Part shown: in pieces, positions 14,018 through 24,940 of the stretch
Numbering within the stretch: position 1 is the first letter of the stretch
Layout: each line of letters starts with the position of its first letter
Source: Erigeron canadensis
Lineage: Eukaryota > Streptophyta > Magnoliopsida > Asterales > Asteraceae
Direction of reading: 5' to 3'
Assembly (NCBI RefSeq): GCF_010389155.1
Contig: NC_057765.1
Location: 28,336,980-28,400,979 of the forward strand
Length of the DNA stretch: 64,000 nucleotides
The notes under the pieces: generated by a model
The model's database searches: none
Seen by the model: only the letters and a program-made list of their open reading frames with translations
Told to the model about the DNA's origin: nothing
Made by a program: the position numbers and the translations under genes

Positions 14018-16552
14018 ATGGCGATTTTCCTTCTTCTCTTCTCTATATTCATCATCACCACCACCATCACCTCTAGCTCGGCTGTCATTACAACCAACCC
14101 TGCTAAATCCGATACCTTTAAACCTCCCGATAACTACCTAATTGATTGTGGTTCCTCGTCCCCAACAACTCTTCAAGATAGACGTATATTCATATCGGAT
14201 TCAACTTCCTCACAATATTTGCAATATGATGGTCATGATATCATCGTGGCCGATCAATCTGCTGATGTGCCTCTTCCTATTTACAAAACTGCAAAAGTTT
14301 TTAATGATGAAGCAACATACTCTTTTCATGTCACAAAACCCGGTTGGCATTGGATAAGGCTGCATTTTTATCCTATTGAGAATAAAGAAATTAAATTGAA
14401 GGAGACCAAATTTACTGTTGTTGCAGCCGAGTCTTTGGTCTTGTTACATGAACATTGTCCTAAAGGCGTTGAAATGGAAGAATACCTAATGAATGTGACA
14501 ACTCAACGTTTGAATATCAGGTTTTCAGGTGAGAAGGAAAATCTGGCTTTTGTTAATGCGATTGAGGTAGTTTCTGCACCTGATATAGTAATAACGGACA
14601 CCAGTGACGCTTTGTTTCCTGTGGGGAAAAAGGTTGAAGGAATGACGAAAAATTCCTTTCAAAAGATGTACCGGCTTAACGTTGGAGGGGCTACCATTGG
14701 TCCAGGGAATGATACCTTGGGACGAACATGGGATTCTGATCAGAAGTTTCTTAAGTCTCAATCTGCTGCGAAAAATGTCTCAATTGCACCTAATGTTGTT
14801 ACATATCTTGAAGGTGGTTCGCCGTTGATTGCGCCACCTACTGTTTATGCTTCTGCCATGGAAATGGGGAACGCAAATACAATAGCCCCAAATTTCAATG
14901 TATCGTGGCAATTTGATCTTGATAAATCCTATCCATATCTTGTTCGCCTGCATTTTTGTGACATTGTTAGCAAATCGCTGAATGAGTTGTATTTCAATGT
15001 GTATGTTGGAGGGAAAATGGCGATCTCAGCTCTTGATTTGTCGACGGTGACCAATGGTTTATCAGTAGCTTACTACAAAGATTTCTATGTGGAGCCATCT
15101 GTAGTATCAAGCCCGTTCTTGGTTCAGATTGGCCCGTTGAATGAACCCACAGGAGCCAAGAATGCAATTTTAAATGGTCTGGAAATTTTGAGAATCAACA
15201 ACACGGTTAATAGTTTAGATGGAGAGTTTGGTGCTGACGGAAGGACGGCTGGTGGCCCTAGCCGAGGGACGGTTGCAGCTGTTGGGTTTGCGATGATGTT
15301 TGGTGCTTTTGCCGGGTTAGGTGCAATGGCTGTGAAATGGCAGAAGAGACCTCAAGATTGGCAGAAAAAGAATAGCTTTTCTTCATGGTTACTTCCTCTT
15401 CATGCTGGTGATGCGAGTTTTATTTCATCAAGCAAGACCTCATTGGGTTCAAAAAAGAGTGCTTTTTATTCTTCAACAATGGGTTTGGGTCGATACCTTT
15501 CGTTTGCTGAGTTACAAGAAGCTACAAAAAACTGGGATGCAAAGTCAGTAATAGGTGTGGGTGGTTTCGGGAATGTGTACCTTGGAGTACTTGATGATGG
15601 TACAAAAGTTGCAGTTAAACGTGGAAATCCACAATCTGAACAAGGCATCAATGAGTTCCAAACTGAGTTACAAGTGTTGTCAAAACTTCGCCATCGCCAT
15701 TTGGTGTCATTAATCGGGTATTGTGATGAGAACTCTGAGATGATTTTAGTGTATGAATATATGGAACACGGGCCTTTGAGGGACCACTTATATGGAAAAG
15801 GTTTGCCAACAATCTCATGGAAGCAAAGATTAGAGATTTGCATAGGGGCGGCTCGTGGACTTCACTACCTCCACACAGGGGCAGCCAGTGCCATCATCCA
15901 CCGTGACGTGAAGTCCACCAATATATTGCTAGACGAAAATTTCATTGCAAAGATGGCGGATTTTGGGCTTTCAAAAGATGTAGGTATGGGGGAAGCCCAT
16001 GTAAGTACTGCGGTTAAAGGGAGTTTCGGATACTTAGACCCGGAATACTTCCGTAAACAACAATTGACTGACAAATCTGATGTGTACTCGTTTGGGGTGG
16101 TGTTGTTGGAGGTGTTGTGTGCCAGGCCTGCCATTGACCCTGCCCTACCAAGAGAACAAGTCAACTTAGCAGAGTGGGCCATGCAATGGAAACGGAAAGG
16201 GCTATTGGATAAAATAATTGACCCAAATTTGGTTGGACAAATCAACCCCGACTCGATGAACAAGTTCGCAGAAGCGGCTGAGAAATGCTTGTCAGAATAT
16301 GGGGTTGACAGGCCAACCATGGGGGATGTTTTGTGGAACTTGGAGTATGCATTGCAACTGCAGGACCAGGGGAAAACAGAGGAAGGGAGCACTGGGTCAG
16401 GATCAGCACTAGCAAATGGTGCGCCGCTTGCACCAGCTGTTGATAACAGGCCTGTTACAACATCTGCCCAGTCCAACCAGAATCCAGCTGAAGTTCAAGT
16501 CATCGAGGAGCATTCAGGGACTGCCATGTTTGCAAATCTCAACAGCCGGTAA
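14018..16552 (+). CDS. THE1: THESEUS1-like CrRLK1L receptor kinase
   Basis: CrRLK1L kinases sit in the plasma membrane and sense cell-wall state and RALF peptides; THE1 restrains growth when cellulose is disturbed. This intronless ORF encodes 844 residues (Arabidopsis THE1 has 855). It shows a hydrophobic signal peptide (about 1-22), an extracellular malectin-like region (about 35-400) with several N-glycosylation sequons, one membrane segment (about 416-438) followed by WQKRPQDWQKKNSFSSWLLP, and a Ser/Thr kinase domain: glycine loop GVGGFG (513-518), catalytic Lys534, HRDVKSTN with Asp630, DFG Asp648. The C-terminus EEHSGTAMFANLNSR is the THE1 type. The start ATCCATGGC has a good context. 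The juxtamembrane and C-terminal segments favour THE1 over HERK1 or FERONIA, but assignment within the clade is by eye. Confidence 0.92.
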   Translation: MAIFLLLFSIFIITTTITSSSAVITTNPAKSDTFKPPDNYLIDCGSSSPTTLQDRRIFISDSTSSQYLQYDGHDIIVADQSADVPLPIYKTAKVFNDEATYSFHVTKPGWHWIRLHFYPIENKEIKLKETKFTVVAAESLVLLHEHCPKGVEMEEYLMNVTTQRLNIRFSGEKENLAFVNAIEVVSAPDIVITDTSDALFPVGKKVEGMTKNSFQKMYRLNVGGATIGPGNDTLGRTWDSDQKFLKSQSAAKNVSIAPNVVTYLEGGSPLIAPPTVYASAMEMGNANTIAPNFNVSWQFDLDKSYPYLVRLHFCDIVSKSLNELYFNVYVGGKMAISALDLSTVTNGLSVAYYKDFYVEPSVVSSPFLVQIGPLNEPTGAKNAILNGLEILRINNTVNSLDGEFGADGRTAGGPSRGTVAAVGFAMMFGAFAGLGAMAVKWQKRPQDWQKKNSFSSWLLPLHAGDASFISSSKTSLGSKKSAFYSSTMGLGRYLSFAELQEATKNWDAKSVIGVGGFGNVYLGVLDDGTKVAVKRGNPQSEQGINEFQTELQVLSKLRHRHLVSLIGYCDENSEMILVYEYMEHGPLRDHLYGKGLPTISWKQRLEICIGAARGLHYLHTGAASAIIHRDVKSTNILLDENFIAKMADFGLSKDVGMGEAHVSTAVKGSFGYLDPEYFRKQQLTDKSDVYSFGVVLLEVLCARPAIDPALPREQVNLAEWAMQWKRKGLLDKIIDPNLVGQINPDSMNKFAEAAEKCLSEYGVDRPTMGDVLWNLEYALQLQDQGKTEEGSTGSGSALANGAPLAPAVDNRPVTTSAQSNQNPAEVQVIEEHSGTAMFANLNSR

Positions 16553-17605
16553 ACCCATCAGATAACCAGATCAGACAGAAGATAAGAAGGGACTAAAGGA
16601 CTAAAGGAGACAATTACAATTTCCTTTTTCAATGTTGTTTTTTATGAACAAGATAGTAGGGTACTAGCATGATAGTTATGCAGTCTTTTCCTTCTTAGTT
16701 TAGTTGGTATAATTGTACATATAGCTCTGAGAAAGGACTCTAAGTTGTGCAGTTCAATAGTATAATTACACCAAATTCCGGCCACAATTATTGATAGTTA
16801 CAGCTTTGACTGCAGTTCAATAGGCTCAGTTCTACTAGTTAAATGTCACAACAAATAGTAATCTCTTTCATAACATCAAGCCCTTCTTAAGTTAATGTGT
16901 CTGCAAATCAGTCATTACAATACAAGAATTTACCTGTTAAAAGCTAGTACGATTTTTTGTGGTTGGTATCATCATCCCAGTATTTAGCATTATAGCAACA
17001 TCTCCATCATCCAATATCTTTTGATTCTTTCAAGTACGCAGGAGTCTAATCCTGTTTCCAGCATTTTGTTTTTGCCGGACTTTATGGCCATCAATAAAGA
17101 GCCATTCCCTCTGGTTCTCTTTCATCACGTTCCTTTCTGGAAAATAAACGGAAACAATATTTACACCAGATGTAAACATAAAATATTCATAATTGACTCT
17201 GATACTAAGTGAGTAAACTTAGAAAAGTTAACATGGCACTGGCCCAAATAACACAGATTTCCAGAAAACAGAAAGAGCTCAATCAGACATATTTACAAGA
17301 AGTTATTAGTTTTCCAGACCACAGAATGAATAGCGTATGGATTACGCTAGCACTGATTTCTTAAATGCGCATTAGGTCTTTCTAGATGAATATTTTCCAG
17401 TGTTTTCCTAATATATAAAACAAAAAAGATGAACACTATCTAGTAGAGGATGCAAATTTTACCCGTTCATGGTACAAAGGTCAATTAATACTATATTTTT
17501 TAACTAAACAAACCGGTAAATTTAGAAAGATTGGCAAAAATGAAAATAGTTACATGGGTCAAAAGTTGTCAAAGTGTAACCAAAATGTATCAAACCTTAA
17601 CAAAC
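16553..17605. other. 3' flank of THE1, no gene seen
   Basis: Holds the probable THE1 3' UTR. A short minus-strand open stretch at about 17010-17120 matches nothing I recognise and lacks support as an exon of the neighbouring SCAB relic. Confidence 0.5.
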
Positions 17606-18210
17606 CTGAGTTCCAGAAGCACGGGACATTCTTTCTTGTTCCTGAAGAGCTACTTCCACTCTCTGAACTGCAGAGCTGGCGTTCTCAATCTCAGTCCGTG
17701 CAAAAGCACTTTCTTCACCAACAAGCTTTTTAGCATCTCCTGAAGCCTGTAAGAAGCAAGAGCAAGTGCAAGAATATGACCTTACACAATTTTTTCATGA
17801 AAAACAAATCCGTCCGAAGATACAGAAAATCTACAAGAACCTTGTTTTTATCCTGATACCACACAATAGTAAATTGGGAAATAAGAGCTATTCAGACTTC
17901 CCATCAACAAGTTACAGAGGTTTTAGTGAAGTATATGTATACCACTTTGAATATATGAGTATTTTCCATTATCTAAGATAGAAGCTGCATCACTCCCATA
18001 TAGAAAGGACATCTAAAAAGATATTACTGATAATCTTTACAAACCTGCTGCAGAAAACTTGCTGGTATATCAACCTCAGCCTTTTCTTAAATTAACTCTC
18101 TCACTCTAACAGTGAACAGCTAATGCTTCAACCTATAATGATGGGATGCAGATATGAATATTTAAACAGTACACATCAATTACAGGGAAAGCTACAAAGA
18201 ATCATGAAAC

Positions 18211-18534
18211 TGATGTGTATCAGACCCGAAAGTAGCAACACAATAAGAATAAAACAGAAAATAAGAAAAAGAGAAGACAATCGATAGATAATCTGGATTA
18301 ATGCCCCAGTGGCCCTATCTGGATTAATGCCCCAGCAGCCCTAGTTCCTAAGAACAATAATAATAATCTCCATACCCTAAACAATTGGCTTTCAGCCTTA
18401 TTTAAAGGACAAGTTAAGACCTAACTTGTCCACCAAGACATTACTATAATTAACTAACTAATTATTAAAAACGACACTTAACCCCCCCGACTTTCTTTCT
18501 GCTTTCAATCTGCTGTAACTTATGATCTATATCA
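18211..18534 (-). repeat. 3' LTR of the gag-only element
   Basis: 324 bp. Contains an internal tandem duplication of TCTGGATTAATGCCCCAG (two copies near 18291 and 18319). Confidence 0.93.
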
Positions 18535-18780
18535 TTACTCCCATCCCCAAAAACACCTTGTCCTCAAGGTGTTGCTTTAAAAAATAGCCTTGAGTAATTC
18601 CGGGATCCCATGGGAAGTCAGTATCAAAATGAACTTCTCTTCCACCGCCTTTGCAACAAAATTTCTTTTCTAGTAACTCCTGTTTTTGATCGGTTGCAAT
18701 AGGTTTCTCCTTAAAGGTCTCCGCTGCTGTTGTCTTTGTCCCAAGTAACCAACCCCAAAGCAGTTTATTAGAACACTTTA

Positions 18781-19470
18781 CTACAGAATCATATATCTGT
18801 TCTGCTTTATAGCACTACGATCACAAACATCTACTAGTTTGGCACAGTCTTCACGTATATCTTCCACCACCACCAGTTTAACAGACACCGTGGTTTCTTT
18901 CTCGAGCTCCATACTGATTTCTTGACATGATTTTGTACCTTCAGTGACGTCCACATCTTCAACTCCAGCACTAAAAACAGCCTTGTTCTCTTCTTTTTTT
19001 AAATCAAACTCCGAATCTTCTTTATAAAGAGAAGAAGTAGGATCAAAAGGAGAGAATGAATCTTGCAAACCATGAGAATCAATTTCCAAAGCCAATGACA
19101 TCACATCTTTCAACTTAGAGCAGCTATATTGATGCCATTTAACAAATATCTCCTTGCTTTCAGTATCTAAACCATAGATGAATAGATATATAGCGTAGAT
19201 CTCAGAAATTTCTTCTAGATTTTTAACTTGATCGAATAAGATTTGAAACGAAAGGCAATATTCTTCAACAGTACCCTCTTGGCTAATAGCCATGATCTTT
19301 TCCAAGGCAGATTTCATGTTGCCCGCTGATTTTTCCCCCCGAATGAACAGTAACACGAGGAACAGTAACTTTTCTGGACGAACAGTAACGCGGTGAACAG
19401 TTCGCACGATGAACTGTATTTTTTTTTTTTTTACTACCACAGGTTGCAGGAAAGATTGCTCTGATACCAA
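18781..19470 (-). CDS. Gag-like protein of the short LTR element
   Basis: A frame of 229 codons lies between the primer-binding site and the polypurine tract. The core MKSALEKIMAISQEGTVEEY, then SFQILFDQVKNLEE and LFIYGLDTESKEIFVKW, has the helical look of a retrotransposon gag (capsid-like) domain. The rest is acidic and of low complexity, and no zinc knuckle is seen. The first 60 or so codons overlap the primer-binding site and are probably not translated; the true start is likely the Met of MKSALEK. Confidence 0.7.
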   Translation of the reverse strand: MVSEQSFLQPVVVKKKKIQFIVRTVHRVTVRPEKLLFLVLLFIRGEKSAGNMKSALEKIMAISQEGTVEEYCLSFQILFDQVKNLEEISEIYAIYLFIYGLDTESKEIFVKWHQYSCSKLKDVMSLALEIDSHGLQDSFSPFDPTSSLYKEDSEFDLKKEENKAVFSAGVEDVDVTEGTKSCQEISMELEKETTVSVKLVVVEDIREDCAKLVDVCDRSAIKQNRYMIL

Positions 19471-19471
19471 T

Positions 19472-19798
19472 TGATGTGTATCAGACCCGAAAGTAGCAAC
19501 ACAATAAGAATAAAACAGAAAATAAGAAAAAGAGAAGACAATCGATAGATAATCTGGATTAATGCCCCAGTGGCCCTATCTGGATTAATGCCCCAGCAGC
19601 CCTAGTTCCTAAGAACAATAATAATAATCTCCATACCCTAAACAATTGGCTTTCAGCCTTATTTAAAGAAGGACAAGTTAAGACCTAACTTGTCCACCAA
19701 GACATTACTATAATTAACTAACTAATTATTAAAAACGACACTTAACCCCCCCGACTTTCTTTCTGCTTTCAATCTGCTGTAACTTATGATCTATATCA
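19472..19798 (-). repeat. 5' LTR of the gag-only element
   Basis: 327 bp, starting TGATGTG and ending CTATATCA on the plus strand, followed by the GAAAC target duplication. Confidence 0.93.
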
Positions 19799-20256
19799 GA
19801 AACTAACCACAGAAATAGCCTCCGCTACATCATTTCTGTTTATACCTTCCACACGTCCTCTACTTAATTCGAGTGCATCTGTGGGGTTCTTGATATATAA
19901 CATGTTTCTCCAAACAAGTCACATCCTGGAGTTTAGCCTGTTCCTCATGAGAAAACATTTCCCATTATCTAAAAAATGTGGTTTTCATATTAAAAGATAA
20001 AAATGCACATTAGCATCATGCAAACCTCCAAAGGAGAAAACCATTGTCATGTGATTTAGCAGCAGCAGAATCTAAATATTTCTCAAATTTAGCAGCCAAA
20101 TAACAAACAGAGCAACATTTTTGTTGTTCTAACAGCCGAGCGGTCTTTGGTTATGTGTGTTGCTAACTGCATGCACCACTTGATGTAGTTTTTCATTAGC
20201 AGTTTGGATACAGCCAATATATCATGTAGCCATGTAGGTACACATTTGCATTTTCT

Positions 20257-22830
20257 TCAATAAAAATCTTTGCAGGAGCAGTATCCGTTCTTGAAATGAT
20301 GGAAGCGACTGGTATCCCTCAAAATTATCTCATGATCAATAATTTTAGATATGTACATGATGGCAATGTGACAGTCACCACAAATACGCAAGTTTTTTGT
20401 GATCCTAATGGGTACACCAGGTGCTGTTGTTAATATCCCATAGGCAAGTGCTAACCTTTCGCTGTGTTCTACAAGAAGATCACCTTTCTCTTCATCATCC
20501 ACATCATGGAGCGCAAAACTTGTATCAGGAACATAACCAAGGGCTTTAATCTTATGCATCAACTCATCAAGAAGATTATATATCTCTTCGGTCAATGGGT
20601 GAGTTTTATCTCCAACATAGAATGTTGCAGTGTCTGCTTTCCCCTGAATCCAACTACACCCGGGTCTCTTCCAAACCTCTGTATGTTTCATCAAATACCG
20701 AACTTTAGCTACATCTTTCCAGCGCCTAGCATTGGCATATATGTTTGAAAGAAGTGTGTATGTTCCATCATTCTCACACCCTAATTCTAACAACTTAGTC
20801 GAAGCATATTCCCCTAATTCTACATTGGTATGGACCCTCGCAGAACCAAGTAACGCCACCCACACTACTGGACTGGGTTCCATAGGCATTTCTTTGATGA
20901 CCTCCATAGCTTTCTCTAACTGGCCAGATCGGCCCAGTAGATCCACCATGCAGGCATAATGTTCAACCCCAGGAACAATCCCAAACTCCCGTGTCATAGA
21001 GTCAAAATAGTCCAAACCTTTTTCAACTAAACCAGAGTGACTACAAGCATAAAGTACAACAACAAATGTCACACCATCAATGGGGAGACCTGCCTTTCTC
21101 ATCCCGTCAAAGAGGTCAATAGCCTCTGAGCCACGACCATGCATTCCGTACCCAGTCAATAGAGATGTCCATGATACAGCATTTGTTTGTTTCATATTAT
21201 TAAATACAACACGTGCCACATCAACATCACCCGATTTAACATACATGTCGATAAGACAATTCTCAACAAATAACACATCAGATTTTGCATATCTGTTACG
21301 GAGGACATGAGCATGAATTTGCTTACCAGGTCGTAAAGCAGCAAGACGAGCACATGCCATTAGGGCACAAGATATTGTGAAAGCATTTGGCATAGTGGGT
21401 TTGTTTTGTTTAAACATATCTGAAAACAGTTTCAATGCATCATTGGCATCACCGTGTTGAGAATACCCACCAATCATGGCCGTCCAAGTGACTACATTTC
21501 TATTAATCGGAGCAACAGAATCAAAACACTTACGTGCAAGATCGCCTGCCTTGCATTTGGCATACATGTCAATTAAAGAATTGATCACCATTTGTTCATC
21601 TTCTAAGTCATTCTTTTTTGTATCGAAAATCTTTTTCATGGCATAACAATGAATCTCCTTCCCCTGACTTAGTGTCCCAGCACAAGCACAACCCGATAGT
21701 AATGAAACAAGTGTGACGACATTTGGCTCAGAGCCAGAAACCAACATTTGCCTAAAAATGTTAAGCGCTTCATGTCCATAACCTCTTTGAGCATAACCTG
21801 CAATCACAGCACTCCAGGTTACCACATTTAACTCAATCTTTTCCCCTTTCATTCTCTCAAACAAACAAAGCGCATCTTCAAATCTACCAATTTGTGAGTA
21901 CCCAGTAACCATCGCATTCCAAGAAACAACATCCTTCACTTCCATCCGCTCAAAAACTTTATACGCATCATCCATCATCTCACATTTCGCATACATGTCC
22001 ACCACAGCATTTCCAACAAACAAATCCTCAATAACTCTACTTTTCAACGCGTAAGCATGAACTTCTTTTCCTTTCATAGACGCACGACCTGAAGCCAACA
22101 CGGGAAGAATATTAACAAGGCTTACAGCATCAGCACAAACCCGCTTCCCATTTCCCTCGTCTTCAAACCCCGTCATCTTACAAAACAACCCAACCGCATT
22201 TCTCAAATCCCCACACTGCACACAAGCAGCCACAACAGAATTCCACGACACGACATCTCTAACAAACATTTCATCAAACACCTTACGCGCAAAACCCAAC
22301 TCACCACACCGACCATACATGGCAACAATCGCGTTACAAACAAAAACATTCTCAACATACCCAAGAACCACAACATTCCCATGAACCATCTCGCCGACAT
22401 TCAACAACCTTAACGCGCCACACGCCTTAAAAACATAAGGAAATGTATAACCATCAGGTTTCCAATTAAGCAAATACATATGAAAATAAACATCAAGCGA
22501 GTTTTCGAGCAAACCGAGATGGACGGAACGCCGAATGAGCTTGTTCCAAAAATAGACAGCGGACGAGGATTGGTCGGAACGGGATAAAAGAGAGATAGCG
22601 TGTGATGGAGAGTTGTATGTAATGTATAGACTTATAAGTTTTTGTATGTATATTGAAGATGGGTGTAAATGGCCGTTTATAGTTAAGTGTTGGTGAAGAA
22701 TTTTGACATGGGAGAGTGAACTGCATTGTTGGAATAATGTGGTAGTTGAGTAGAAGAAGAATGGTGTCAGAATGTGGTGGTGGTGGTGCAGGTGATTAAG
22801 TTTTGGGGTTTTGAAAACATGGCGCATCAT
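20257..22830 (-). CDS. DYW-class PPR protein, At5g16860 type
   Basis: PPR-DYW proteins bind organellar RNA and deaminate specific cytidines to uridine in mitochondria or chloroplasts. This single-exon gene encodes 857 residues. The N-terminus is His- and Ser-rich with few acidic residues, as in an organelle transit peptide. It is followed by alternating P, L and S repeats (for example GNAVVDMYAKC, VVSWNAMVTGYSQIGRFEDA, VVTWTAMIGGYSQHGDANDA), E domains, and a DYW deaminase domain. Deaminase and zinc residues are present: HSE (789-791), CGDCH (817-821), HHF (844-846), CSC (851-853). The last three residues are DFY and not the canonical DYW. Order and wording of the repeats match the Arabidopsis At5g16860 group (850 residues). 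The start is the first Met (22830); a second Met follows at once. Confidence 0.93.
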   Translation of the reverse strand: MMRHVFKTPKLNHLHHHHHILTPFFFYSTTTLFQQCSSLSHVKILHQHLTINGHLHPSSIYIQKLISLYITYNSPSHAISLLSRSDQSSSAVYFWNKLIRRSVHLGLLENSLDVYFHMYLLNWKPDGYTFPYVFKACGALRLLNVGEMVHGNVVVLGYVENVFVCNAIVAMYGRCGELGFARKVFDEMFVRDVVSWNSVVAACVQCGDLRNAVGLFCKMTGFEDEGNGKRVCADAVSLVNILPVLASGRASMKGKEVHAYALKSRVIEDLFVGNAVVDMYAKCEMMDDAYKVFERMEVKDVVSWNAMVTGYSQIGRFEDALCLFERMKGEKIELNVVTWSAVIAGYAQRGYGHEALNIFRQMLVSGSEPNVVTLVSLLSGCACAGTLSQGKEIHCYAMKKIFDTKKNDLEDEQMVINSLIDMYAKCKAGDLARKCFDSVAPINRNVVTWTAMIGGYSQHGDANDALKLFSDMFKQNKPTMPNAFTISCALMACARLAALRPGKQIHAHVLRNRYAKSDVLFVENCLIDMYVKSGDVDVARVVFNNMKQTNAVSWTSLLTGYGMHGRGSEAIDLFDGMRKAGLPIDGVTFVVVLYACSHSGLVEKGLDYFDSMTREFGIVPGVEHYACMVDLLGRSGQLEKAMEVIKEMPMEPSPVVWVALLGSARVHTNVELGEYASTKLLELGCENDGTYTLLSNIYANARRWKDVAKVRYLMKHTEVWKRPGCSWIQGKADTATFYVGDKTHPLTEEIYNLLDELMHKIKALGYVPDTSFALHDVDDEEKGDLLVEHSERLALAYGILTTAPGVPIRITKNLRICGDCHIAIMYISKIIDHEIILRDTSRFHHFKNGYCSCKDFY

Positions 22831-24269
22831 TGATTGGTGTGTGTAGACTCGAAATAATTTATATTATATGTATATATACTCTGCAAATTGAGTGATTGTA
22901 TGAGTCGTATAGGTTTGTCAGGGGAAGAAAGTGTTCATCAAGTTCTGCAACATGAATTGACTGGTTTCAATAGAAAGGGTGTTTTAGTAATTTACATTTA
23001 AAAATTGAAAAACAAAAAGGAGTGCATTCACTGAAACCTTTTTTTTTTTTTTTTAATTCAAGTCATGATTCGCTCCAAACAATTAATATTGTTCGTGTGA
23101 GGAAATGCTAAATGAGTTTATGTCCAAACGATGCTTACGGAAGGAAAACTTCTCCAGGTTTTTGGTTTTTGGCTAGAAATAAAGCTATGATCTTCTTCGA
23201 GCAAGCTATTTATTTCATTACCGAACCAAATAGATTATTCTCTTCATTTTATATATCTATCTTTTTGGACACAATATCTTGAATACATGGTTATCACATC
23301 GTACTGGCATATTACGTATGATAATAAAATCGAGCCCTTGTGAATAAGTACAGCTAGGTGCTCTTATTTTATGAAGGTATGAATGATTGTTTCATTGTTG
23401 ACTAAGTCACCAAATTAATCTAAACCAATGGATAGTTTTTTTTAAACTTCCAACAAAGCATTTGGGGTAACAACAATTGCTTCCGTCGACCATCAATTTT
23501 AAATAGTGTTAAGTGATGGTCTGATGGTCATATAAGACATATGACATTCAAGAAAAAAGACTTAAAGACAAAGCCGGTAAATGAATTTTGAAAGGCTTGT
23601 AAGAACAATATAAAGCCTTATAAATACAAATGTATATTAACTCAGTCTCTAAAATTACTACTTTCATATAGATCAATTTCTGTTGATATAGATCAATTTC
23701 TGTTGATGTCGTTAGTATTCATCATCAATCTTTAAATATCACTCATCACATTTTGTACAATATGTAAAGATCCAACAACAAAAAAGGTCATTTTATGATT
23801 GTCACATTTGAGAATGGTTAACAATGATTAGTCATATTTTTCTTTTTAATGCCTCATCAGTTAATTTCAAAAGTTTCATTTCATGTAAATTATTTTTTAA
23901 TATAAATTATACAGGATTTTAAAGGTTGACATCTTAAAAGTTTGATGAATGATGATGTTACATGAATGTACCTATTGAAATTCTAATATCTTTCATTGTT
24001 TAAATGCACAATTTTAAAGAGAAAAAGTCATAGAATATTGATCGATTATCAAACATACATATCGAACGAAAAAGCATTGAGATAAGTATATTATTGCTAT
24101 TGAAAAGATGATATACATCAAATATCCTATGCTTGATCATAAACAAAAGGTATGTTTTAACAGGTTTAGTGTATATTTGATTTTCAATTCCTACAACTAC
24201 CATTATGAGTGAAAAAAGTTTATTAAAGAATGTAAGACATTATTCATATCTATACTTCTATATCTATAT
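22831..24269. other. Intergenic, no gene seen
   Basis: Contains the presumed PPR promoter (minus strand, adjacent to 22830), a poly-T run at 23039-23054, and AT-rich sequence without supported exons. Confidence 0.5.
23668..23707 (+). repeat. 20-bp tandem duplication
   Basis: ATAGATCAATTTCTGTTGAT occurs twice head to tail with no mismatch. Confidence 0.9.
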
Positions 24270-24940
24270 CTATACTATTTTATAAAGCATTTTGCCCTTT
24301 CTTAAAATCTCAAAAGATGATTTGAATTATTTAAATTACCCTCATTCTTTATTTACTACGGAGTACTTTAAACATCTCTACTTAATATACCTATAATACC
24401 CTTAAATCCCAACCACTCATTTTTGTCTCTCTCCTCCATAATTATTTTATTCCTCTAATTTACTCAAAATATTTTATCTCAAAAACCGTATATCGATAAA
24501 TTATAAAAATTGTATGGGTGCTTTTAAAATTTCATGCTCTTTCATTAGAAATGTCATTCGATATACTTTCGACGATTTTTTAAATCCGAGTACGGAGCCC
24601 GTACGGCTAAGGCAATTGACTATCACACTCTACGACTTATCACCTCCTATGACCTATCACCCCACTATCTTACTGTCGCATTACGCGGATACTATGCTCG
24701 TATTTATTAAATGAGCACAATGAGAGCAAAATCAAGTGGCAAACAAAAGTTTAATAATCGATTTAAAAAAGTTCCATATCTATTAAGTATTAATCTCTAC
24801 TTTATATCCTTTAAAAACAAAAGCTGAAAGACTTTTTGTTAATTTTTTACAAGATAAGGATTTAATTACAAAATTAAATATTGTAATGGTAATTGGTAAG
24901 TGTCAGCAATTCACAAAAACAAATAATTAGGGCTTTTTAT
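24270..24940 (+). mobile_element. Helitron-like non-autonomous sequence
   Basis: TCTATACTATTTTATAAAGC near 24270 and TCTCTACTTTATATCC near 24801 both resemble the TC-initiated 5' ends of plant Helitrons. Between them ACGGAGCCCGTACGGCT (24593-24609) is a short palindromic block. No Rep/helicase coding. A 3' CTRR end could not be fixed, so extent and class are tentative. Confidence 0.4.

Larger units (their letters stand above)
18211..19798 (-). mobile_element. Complete short LTR retrotransposon, gag only
   Basis: Direct LTRs at 18211-18534 and 19472-19798 (TGATGTGTATC to CTATATCA) are identical by eye except for a 3-base indel (TTTAAAGG against TTTAAAGAAGG). GAAAC flanks both ends (18206-18210 and 19799-19803), a perfect 5-bp target duplication. 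On the minus strand a primer-binding site TGGTATCAGAGC (19469-19458), complementary to initiator Met-tRNA, follows the 5' LTR. CTTGAGGACAAGG with a purine-rich tract precedes the 3' LTR. The 937-bp interior holds one gag-like frame and no protease, reverse transcriptase or integrase, so it depends on a partner element for mobility. Confidence 0.95.
17606..20143 (-). pseudogene. SCAB-like actin-binding protein, broken fragment
   Basis: SCAB proteins (stomatal closure-related actin-binding) bundle and stabilise actin filaments. Minus-strand pieces of the coiled-coil part follow family order: about 20143-20026 (LLEQQKCCSVCYLAAKFEKY), about 19965-19808 (HEEQAKLQDVTCLEKHV, then DALELSRGRV), 18132-18045 (VEALAVH, then EVDIPASFLQQ) and 17746-17606 (ASGDAKKLVGEESAFAR to MSRASGTQ). 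The last exon is clean: 141 nt with GT-AG borders. The 88-nt exon has in-frame stops and a length that breaks phase, and the 19.9-kb piece needs a one-base shift inside LEKHV/DALE. The N-terminus and the C-terminal Ig-PH part are missing. An LTR element (18211-19798) sits in the intron just beyond a GT donor. Fragmentation shows it is not functional. Confidence 0.8.

Noticed and set aside
15466..16476. Two antisense frames of 125 and 203 codons within the receptor kinase
   Set aside because: They are shadows of the kinase coding frame; no independent domain or intron evidence.
22203..22726. Additional minus-strand frames inside the PPR gene
   Set aside because: Alternative frames of the same coding sequence with no homology signal.
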